Source: Actinacidiphila sp965342175
GTDB taxonomy: Bacteria > Actinomycetota > Actinomycetes > Streptomycetales > Streptomycetaceae
NCBI RefSeq assembly: GCF_965342175.1
Contig: NZ_CBDRBL010000020.1
Location: 27,762 to 91,761, forward strand
Direction: 5' to 3'
DNA length: 64,000 bases
This document shows positions 57,798-64,000 of this stretch, in pieces. The notes beneath the pieces are model-generated. The model was not told the DNA's origin and did no database searches. It worked only from the letters and a program-made list of their open reading frames with translations. Position 1 is the stretch's first letter; every line of letters starts with the position of its first letter. The position numbers were made by a program, and so were the translations under genes.

Positions 57798-58451
57798 ATG
57801 CCTCTCACCCCCGAGGAGCCTCAGATTCACGAGAGTGTCCCGGGTCCCCGCGTAGCCCCGGCCGCCGGCCGGCCCGCGCCGACCCCCCGCCCCGTACCGG
57901 GCTCCGGCCCGCGTCCTGTGCCTCCGCGTCCCGCGCCGCCGCGTGGCGCTCCGGCGGCGAACGCCCGTCCCGGCCGCCCCGGTCCGGCCCGCGGGTCCGT
58001 CGTACCGCCGCAAGCACGCTCGCCGAGGGAGTCCGAGGCCGCCGCCTCCGTCCCCGCCGGGCCGTCGGCGCAGATCCAGCTCATCCCCGCTTCGGTGGAC
58101 GGCGCCCTCGACGCCGCCGACGAGGCCGTTGACCTGCTGTTGGACAGTGGGCGCGCTCCGGGTGAGGTCCTGGTGCTCACCACCGGCGAGCAGCACCCCT
58201 GGGCGGCCCACGAGCTGAGCTTCGGCGAGGCGTCCTACTGGGCCCAGCACGACGCCGGCGACGACGTCTTCTACGCCGCCCACAACGCCGACCGCGTCAC
58301 GGGCCGGCCTGTCGTGGTCGTGGCCGTCAACGGCGGTTCCGACGAGACGGTGGCGGGTGTGCTGCCCTCCGCCATGGCGCGGGCAGGGAAGCTGCTGGTC
58401 GTCTGCGGCGACCCGCAGCGGATCAACGCGCTGCTCGGCGTCAGCGCCTGA
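57798..58451 (+). CDS. Conserved hypothetical protein with helicase-C-like domain
   Basis: 217 aa from the ATG at 57798. Residues ~1-95 are disordered and rich in Pro, Arg and Ala. Residues ~97-217 are a compact alpha/beta domain (IQLIPASVDGALDAADEAVDLLLDSG, EVLVLTTGEQHPW, VFYAAHNADRVTGRPVVVVAVNGGSDETVAGVLPSAMARAGKLLVVCGDPQRINALLG). This order of strands resembles the C-terminal RecA-like lobe of UvrD/superfamily 1 helicases, but without the N-terminal lobe or Walker A. It may be a degenerate helicase fragment used for binding. The similarity is a judgement by eye. Confidence 0.65.
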   Translation: MPLTPEEPQIHESVPGPRVAPAAGRPAPTPRPVPGSGPRPVPPRPAPPRGAPAANARPGRPGPARGSVVPPQARSPRESEAAASVPAGPSAQIQLIPASVDGALDAADEAVDLLLDSGRAPGEVLVLTTGEQHPWAAHELSFGEASYWAQHDAGDDVFYAAHNADRVTGRPVVVVAVNGGSDETVAGVLPSAMARAGKLLVVCGDPQRINALLGVSA

Positions 58452-59051
58452 TCACCGCGCCGCCGCGCGGCGCAGGGGCGGCGTCCCGCTGGGACGCAGG
58501 CTCGCTGCGCCGCGGCTCGTGGCAGCCGCCCAGGAGGCGGCGTTGGGGGTGCGTCCGGCACGGTTCTCGCCCTGCACCCGCCAGCCGTCGTCGGTCACGG
58601 TGATGTACGACCCGGGGCGCAGCCCGTACAACGAGCAGGCGTCACGCAGTCCCCACATCCAGGCGCCGTCCACCTCCGTCCAGCCCGCTCCGCCGTCCCG
58701 GCACACGAGCAGGACCGCGGTGCGCACCGGCCTGCGCCGCTTGAGGTCGTCCGCGGTGATCCGGCGCAGATGGGCGAGGATGGCGTTGCGCCGTTCCCAG
58801 CCGTCGGTGACGAGGGGGCGCTGCGCGAAGGACGCGCTGGCCGTCAGCCGTTCGTCGGGGGAGTAGACCGCGACCACGGCGGTGCCCGGGGCCGGGAGAT
58901 GGCGCGAGTGGAGGTCGGTGACCACCTCGCGAGGATTGATCAGCAGCGGGATGCCCGCCGCGGTCCAATCGGCAGGCTCGATGGTGCGATGGCGTCCGGC
59001 AGGGCGGGAGGCATTCACGGAAGCGGTTTCCGGAGCGAAGCCGATGGCCAC
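58452..59051 (-). CDS. Conserved hypothetical protein
   Basis: 199 aa. No known domain recognised. The core (PADWTAAGIPLLINPREVVTDLHSRHLPAPGTAVVAVY ... WERRNAILAHLRRITADDLKRRRPVRTAVLLVCRDGG ... WMWGLRDACSLYGLRPGSYITVTDDGWRVQ) looks like a folded alpha/beta protein, flanked by disordered ends. Its stop codon directly abuts that of the convergent gene (no base between). It is downstream of the truncated recQ gene in the same direction, a conserved neighbour pair in streptomycetes. Confidence 0.75.
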   Translation of the reverse strand: MAIGFAPETASVNASRPAGRHRTIEPADWTAAGIPLLINPREVVTDLHSRHLPAPGTAVVAVYSPDERLTASASFAQRPLVTDGWERRNAILAHLRRITADDLKRRRPVRTAVLLVCRDGGAGWTEVDGAWMWGLRDACSLYGLRPGSYITVTDDGWRVQGENRAGRTPNAASWAAATSRGAASLRPSGTPPLRRAAAR

Positions 59052-59248
59052 GGTCCTCCCTTCGGGTATGCGTCCGCGACCGGGCGTGCGTGGGCATGCC
59101 GGTCGTGGGGCTCCAAGAGCCGATGCGGGGATCCAGGCTCAATTGTTCCTGTCGCACACGCGGGCGGCAACGGTCATTTCACCGACCTGTCTGTTATCTG
59201 GCCCTCCGCCGCTTAGATTCCACCCCCGTCTCACATCGTGAGTACCGC

Positions 59249-61042
59249 TCAGCCCTGCACAGCCAGGACCAGCGGAAACACCGCGGTGGCACCGGCATGA
59301 CGCAACAGCCGTGCCGCGACGGCCACGGTCCACCCTGTTTCGGTGAGGTCGTCGACCAGCAGTACCGGTCCCGCGGCAGCGGCGAGGGTGCCGGAGAGTG
59401 CGGACGGAAGGGCGAACGCCCCGTGCAGCGTCCGCAGCCGCTGGGCGCTGTTGCTGCGCGGCGCCCGGGAGGGTTCCAGTTCGCCGCTGTGCGCGACTTC
59501 TCCGAGCAGCGGTATGCGCCCGATCTCGGCGATGCGCGCGCCGAGCGACGCGATGAGCTGCGGCCGGGTGTGCGAGGCGATGGTGACGACGCCGACGGGC
59601 CGCTGCGGGGCGTCGGGTTCACCGCTCGCCCAGCCGCCCGGACCCTTGGCCCAGTCGGCCAGCACCTGCACCACGGCCTGCGCCACGTCGTCGGGAACAG
59701 GCCCGTCCGCCGCGTTCTGTGCGAACAGCGGGCGGAGCCGGTTGCCCCAGCCGATGTCGGAGAGCCGTCCCAAGGCCCGTCCTGTGGCGGCCTGTTCGCC
59801 CGGCGGGATCTTCCCCTTCAGCTCGATGCCGATCGCGGGCAGGCCGGTCGGCCACATTCTGCGGGGCTCGATCTCGACCCCCGGGCGCCCGAGGGCGGAC
59901 CGCGCGGCCTCCAGGGCCTCGCGGGACACCTCCGCGGTGAAGCGGGCCCCGGCGCAGTTGTCGCAGCGGCCGCAGGGCGCGGCCTCCTCGTCGTCGAGTT
60001 GCCGGCGCAGGTACTCCATGCGGCACGACGAGGTCGTGGCGTACTCGCGCATCGCCTGTTGCTCGGCCTTGCGCTGCCGGTCGACCCACGCGTACCGCTC
60101 GGTGTCGTAGGTCCACGGCCTGCCCGTCGCCGTCCAGCCTCCGCGCACCCTGCGCACGGCGCCGTCCACGTCGAGGACCTTGAGCATGGTCTCCAGCCGG
60201 TTGCGGCGCAGGTCCACCCGGGTCTCGAGCGCGGGGACGGACATCGGGCCCTCGGCGGCGGCCAGGGTCTCCAGTGTGCGCCGCACCTGCTCCTCCCGGG
60301 GGAAGGCCAGCGAGGCGAAGTAGCGCCAGATGGCCTCGTCCTCGGGCCCGGGGAGCAGCAGCACCTCCGCATGGTCGACACCGCGTCCGGCACGGCCGAC
60401 CTGCTGGTAGTAGGCGATGGGGGAGGAGGGAGAGCCCAGGTGCACCACGAAACCCAGGTCCGGCTTGTCGAACCCCATGCCCAGCGCCGAGGTGGCGACC
60501 AGCGCCTTGACGTCGTTGCCGAGCAGTGCGGCCTCGGCGGCCCGGCGGTCGGCGTCCTCCGTGCGCCCGGAGTAGGCGGCGACCCGGTGACCGCGCTGCC
60601 GGAGGAAGGCGGTGACCTCCTCCGCGGCCGCCACCGTCAGGGTGTAGACGATGCCCGAGCCAGGGAGGTCGCCGATGTGGTCGGCGAGCCGGTGCGCGGC
60701 GTCGGGCATGCGCAGCACCCCGAGCGACAGGCTCTCCCGCTCCAGCGGACCGCGCAGCACCAGGGCGCCCTCGTGGTCGCCGGTCCCCAACTGCTCGGCG
60801 ACGTCGGCCGTCACACGGGCGTTGGCGGTGGCGGTCGTCGCCAGCACCGGAACGCCTGGGGTGAGGTCGGCGAGCATCGTCCGCAGCCGCCGGTAGTCGG
60901 GCCGGAAGTCGTGGCCCCAGTCGGAGATGCAGTGGGCCTCGTCGACCACGAGCAGCCCCGTGGCCGAGGCCAGCTTGGGCAGCACCTGGTCCCGGAAGTC
61001 CGGGTTGTTGAGCCGCTCCGGGCTGCAGAACTGGGAAGGCAT
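59249..61042 (-). pseudogene. recQ: RecQ-family helicase with PRTase-like tail, lacking its first 126 residues
   Basis: The open frame is 597 aa, of which the last 591 align with the intact paralogue at 61222-63375 from its residue 127 on (SPERLN). Motif II (VDEAHC), motif III (TATANARV), the helicase C lobe (YYQQVGRAGRG), the zinc site CGRCDNC and the C-terminal phosphoribosyltransferase-like VLLVDDLTETGWT are intact. The Walker A region is missing, replaced by MPSQFC from unrelated DNA. Without Walker A it should not hydrolyse ATP. Its position next to the 58452 gene is the conserved recQ place, so this is probably the resident copy, broken by a rearrangement. Confidence 0.85.
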
Positions 61043-61087
61043 TCAAATTCCAGGCGCAGCTGGAGCCCTGACCTGCACAAACGTATC

Positions 61088-61135
61088 GATCGAGGGTGGT
61101 CGTGACCGAGCACTCGACCCTGGCCATCCTCGATC
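61088..61135. repeat. Imperfect inverted repeat between the two recQ genes
   Basis: Two 23-base arms (61088-61110 and 61113-61135) match at 17 positions; the outer 12 bases (GATCGAGGGTGG against CCATCCTCGATC) match at 11. It lies inside the ~180-bp non-homologous segment between the recQ copies. It could be an element end, a recombination site or a terminator-like hairpin. Confidence 0.6.
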
Positions 61136-61221
61136 AGTGCGTGGCCGTTAGACCTTAGGTGAGATGTCCGGCACGCTGAGTGAAGTGGCTGATTGTCCTT
61201 GCCATCGGGTTGCATGGGGGC

Positions 61222-63375
61222 ATGGACAACCTGGAGCTCCGCACTGAAGCCGACGCCATCCTCGCTGAGCTCGTCGGTGACCCCGGGGGTTCGGCGCGGC
61301 TGCGGGAAGACCAGTGGCAGGCGGTGGCGGCTCTGGTGGAGGAGCGCCGGCGCGCACTGGTGGTGCAGCGCACCGGCTGGGGCAAGTCGGCGGTGTACTT
61401 CGTTGCTACCGCTCTGCTGCGCCGGCGTGGCTCCGGTCCCACGGTGATCGTCTCGCCGCTGCTGGCATTGATGCGTAACCAGGTCGAGGCGGCGGCGCGG
61501 GCCGGTATCCGGGCACGCACGATCAACTCGGCCAACCCGGAGGAGTGGGACGCCATCCACGAGGAGGTCGAGCGAGGCGAGACCGACGTTCTTCTCGTAA
61601 GTCCGGAACGCCTTAATTCTGTGGATTTTCGCGAGCAGATGCTGCCCAAGCTTGCGGCCACGACCGGTCTGCTGGTGGTCGATGAGGCGCACTGTATCTC
61701 CGACTGGGGCCACGACTTCCGGCCTGACTACCGACGGCTGCGGGCGATGCTTGCTGAGCTTGCCCCCGGCGTGCCGGTGCTGGCCACGACGGCGACGGCC
61801 AACGCGCGGGTCACTGCGGATGTTGCCGAGCAGTTGGGTACGGGCGCCGGTGAGGCCCTGGTGCTGCGGGGCCCGCTTGAGCGCGAGAGCCTGCGGCTGG
61901 GTGTGGTCCAGCTGCCGGACGCCGCACACCGCATGGCCTGGCTTGCCGAACATCTGGACGAGCTGCCGGGTTCGGGGATCATCTACACGCTGACGGTGGC
62001 CGCGGCCGAGGAGGCCACCGCCTTCCTGCGGCAGCGCGGCTTCCGGGTCGCCTCCTACACGGGGCGCACGGAGAACGCCGACCGGCTGCAGGCCGAGGCT
62101 GACCTGCTGGAGAACCGGGTCAAGGCGCTGGTCGCGACCTCGGCGCTAGGGATGGGCTTTGACAAGCCGGACCTGGGATTCGTGGTGCACCTCGGCTCGC
62201 CGTCCTCGCCGATCGCCTACTACCAGCAGGTGGGGCGTGCGGGTCGCGGTGTGGAGCACGCCGATGTGCTGCTGCTGCCGGGCAAGGAGGACGAGGCCAT
62301 CTGGCGCTACTTCGCCGATACCGCCTTCCCGCCCGAGGAGCAGGTCCGCCAGACCCTCTCGGCCCTTGCCGGCGCGGGACGGCCGCTGTCCGTGCCAGCT
62401 TTGGAAGCCATGGTGGACCTCCGGCGCACCCGTCTGGAGGCCATGCTCAAGGTGCTCGACGTGGACGGGGCGGTCAAACGGGTCAAGGGCGGCTGGATCT
62501 CCACCGGTGAGCCGTGGGTCTACGACTCCGAGCGGTACGCCTGGGTGGCGCGGCAGCGGGCCGCCGAGCAGCAGGCCATGCGCGATTATGCGAGCACGTC
62601 CCAGTGCCGCATGGAATTCCTGCGCCGACAGCTGGACGACGAGGGGGCGACCGCCTGCGGCCGCTGCGACAACTGCGCGGGAGCCTGGGCCGACTCTTCC
62701 GTCTCGGCGGAGATGCTGACGGGGGCGGCGAAGGAACTGGACCGCCCAGGGGTGGAGGTTGAGCCCCGCCGGATGTGGCCGACAGGGATGCCCGCACTGG
62801 GCATCGACCTCAAGGGACGTATCCCCGCCGGCGAGCAGTGCTCCACCGGACGCGCCCTGGGGCGGCTCTCGGACATCGGCTGGGGCAACCGACTGCGCCC
62901 GCTGCTGGCCGAGAACGCCCCCGATGGTCCGGTCCCCGACGATGTCCTGCGGGCCGCGGTGGCGGTCCTCGCCGACTGGGCTCGCTCCCCGGGCGGCTGG
63001 GCATCCAACGTCCCGGACGCCTCTGCCCGGCCGGTGGGAGTCGTCGCCGTGCCGTCCCTGGCCCGCCCGCAACTGGTCGGCTCCCTCGCCCAGGGAATCG
63101 CGACCATCGGCCGCCTGCCCTATCTGGGCACGCTGACGTACACCGGGCCGAACGGCGCGCACGCGGCACGTCGCAGCAACTCCGCTCAACGGCTTCGGGC
63201 ACTGGCCGCTGCCTTCGCCCTCCCCGAGGACCTGGCCGGCGCCCTGGCCGGTGGGCCCGTCCTGCTCGTGGACGACTACACCGACTCCGGCTGGACCCTC
63301 GCGGTTGCCGCTCGCCTGCTGAGGCAGACGGGGGCCGGACAGGTACTGCCGCTGGTGCTTGCTTCGGCGGGCTGA
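61222..63375 (+). CDS. recQ: RecQ-family helicase with C-terminal PRTase-like domain, intact copy
   Basis: 717 aa from the ATG at 61222 (MDNLELRTEAD). Motif I is RTGWGKS, motif II VDEAHCISDWGHDFR, motif III TATANARVT, motif V/VI GMGFDKPD and YYQQVGRAGRG, then a zinc site CGRCDNC and winged-helix part. The last ~150 residues (RPVGVVAVPSLARPQLV ... VLLVDDYTDSGWTLAVAARLL) carry the PRPP-loop pattern of ComF-type phosphoribosyltransferases. It unwinds DNA in repair; the tail's role is unknown. It is head-to-head with the truncated copy. Codon use near residues 127-134 (CTT AAT TCT, GAT TTT) is unusually AT-rich for this genome. Confidence 0.92.
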   Translation: MDNLELRTEADAILAELVGDPGGSARLREDQWQAVAALVEERRRALVVQRTGWGKSAVYFVATALLRRRGSGPTVIVSPLLALMRNQVEAAARAGIRARTINSANPEEWDAIHEEVERGETDVLLVSPERLNSVDFREQMLPKLAATTGLLVVDEAHCISDWGHDFRPDYRRLRAMLAELAPGVPVLATTATANARVTADVAEQLGTGAGEALVLRGPLERESLRLGVVQLPDAAHRMAWLAEHLDELPGSGIIYTLTVAAAEEATAFLRQRGFRVASYTGRTENADRLQAEADLLENRVKALVATSALGMGFDKPDLGFVVHLGSPSSPIAYYQQVGRAGRGVEHADVLLLPGKEDEAIWRYFADTAFPPEEQVRQTLSALAGAGRPLSVPALEAMVDLRRTRLEAMLKVLDVDGAVKRVKGGWISTGEPWVYDSERYAWVARQRAAEQQAMRDYASTSQCRMEFLRRQLDDEGATACGRCDNCAGAWADSSVSAEMLTGAAKELDRPGVEVEPRRMWPTGMPALGIDLKGRIPAGEQCSTGRALGRLSDIGWGNRLRPLLAENAPDGPVPDDVLRAAVAVLADWARSPGGWASNVPDASARPVGVVAVPSLARPQLVGSLAQGIATIGRLPYLGTLTYTGPNGAHAARRSNSAQRLRALAAAFALPEDLAGALAGGPVLLVDDYTDSGWTLAVAARLLRQTGAGQVLPLVLASAG

Positions 63376-64000
63376 CTACGTCCTGCTTGCCGGCCCGAAA
63401 CCGGCGGACTTCGTGTCGGAGTTCGCCCTGCCGATGCCGTCCGGGGCATCTGCCACGTGCTCGGCGTCCCCTTCCAGCACCACGACTTCTCACCACGCCA
63501 TCAGGTCGGTGACCGAGAGCGATGTCCCGGCCGACATCGCGAGCAAGTCCGAGCGCGAGCTGTACCACTTCCTGGCCAAGCTGATTAATCACAAGCTCGC
63601 CCACCCTGATGACGGCCTGCTGTCCCAGCTCGCCACCGAACGGCTGTCCACCGGCCAGCTGAACCGGCACGAACTGGTGATGCTGGTCCTGTTCCTGCTG
63701 ATCTCGGGGCACGAGACCACGGCCAGCATGATCGCGCTGGGCACGCTGGCCCTGCTGCTCCATCCCGAGCAGATCGCCGTGCTGCGGGACGCCGACGAAG
63801 CCGGGGTCGCCGGGGCCGTCGACGAGCTGCTGCGGTACCTGACCACCGTCCAGCCTGGCCGCCGCCGCGTGGCCGTGGAGGACATCGAGATCGCCGGACA
63901 GCTGATCCGCGCCGGCGAGGGGCTGATCCTCCCGGAGGAGATCGGCAACCGTGACGACAGCGTGTTCCCCGGCGCCGAGGCGCTGGACTTGCGCCGTGAC
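63376..64000 (+). pseudogene. Cytochrome P450 fragment (CYP105-like), 5' truncated and frameshifted, running off the window
   Basis: The sequence resembles CYP105-type P450s from KPADFVSEFALPMPS onwards, with the I-helix LISGHETTAS and the ExxR motif DELLRYL. The N-terminal ~120 residues are missing: similarity starts right after the recQ stop. Between about 63443 and 63495 the similarity moves to another frame (GICHVLGVPFQHHDF) and back, so two compensating indels are present. The heme-binding cysteine region lies beyond the window. It is not expected to give an active enzyme. Confidence 0.75.

Noticed and set aside
61030..61075. tRNA-like T-arm (TTCAAAT) at the recQ junction
   Set aside because: The flanking bases do not pair and no acceptor, D or anticodon arm can be built.

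Overview
The window is a stretch of about 70% G+C actinobacterial chromosome. Gene content and order (recA-recX-rny, gluABCD, miaB, miaA, dapF, a long RelA/SpoT homologue, hflX, lexA divergent from nrdR-nrdJ, rnhB, recQ) are those of the core of a Streptomyces chromosome. GTG starts are common, and several genes have a TANNNT box 6-7 nt before the start codon, as in leaderless Streptomyces transcripts. No rRNA, tRNA, CRISPR array, intact insertion sequence or prophage was seen.

Layout. 0.2-3.6 kb (minus): a NarL-type two-component system and a membrane-anchored SpoIIE-type PP2C phosphatase. 3.7-4.6 kb: a GDT1/TMEM165-type cation exporter behind a probable Mn2+ riboswitch. 4.6-9.7 kb: DUF3046, an AI-2E family transporter, recA with a LexA site, recX and RNase Y. 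9.7-15 kb (minus): a FAD monooxygenase and the glutamate importer gluABCD. 15-17 kb: an OmpR-type two-component system. 17-24 kb: a GntR/UTRA regulator divergent from an ABC importer operon that ends in a three-domain HAD phosphatase/EEP phosphodiesterase fusion. 24-27 kb (minus): a Ser/Thr kinase whose outside domain is a GluB-like amino-acid binding protein, preceded by a TAXI-type binding protein. 27-32.9 kb: miaB, two small genes, an MT0933-type antitoxin-like gene, miaA, a membrane protein and dapF. 33-39.8 kb: rshA, an M1 peptidase, hflX and a secreted trypsin-like protease. 39.9-44 kb: a three-gene NRPS-independent siderophore cassette. 44-51 kb: a DinG-like helicase, lexA, nrdR and nrdJ. 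51-59 kb: mostly housekeeping or poorly known genes including rnhB. 59-64 kb: a rearranged end with two head-to-head RecQ-family genes, one lacking its first 126 residues, and a broken P450.

How the parts work together. recA, recX, lexA, the DinG-like helicase, RNase HII and RecQ form a scattered DNA-repair set, with LexA sites at recA and lexA. nrdR and nrdJ with two NrdR boxes supply deoxyribonucleotides. Glutamate appears twice: as the substrate of GluABCD and probably as the ligand of the receptor-like kinase. The ABC importer plus HAD-EEP fusion looks like a system that takes up a phosphorylated compound and strips its phosphate.

The most unusual items are the kinase-binding protein fusion, the HAD/Ig-like/EEP fusion, and the duplicated, truncated recQ locus at the right-hand end. 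All functions are read from motifs and family knowledge; no database search was run.
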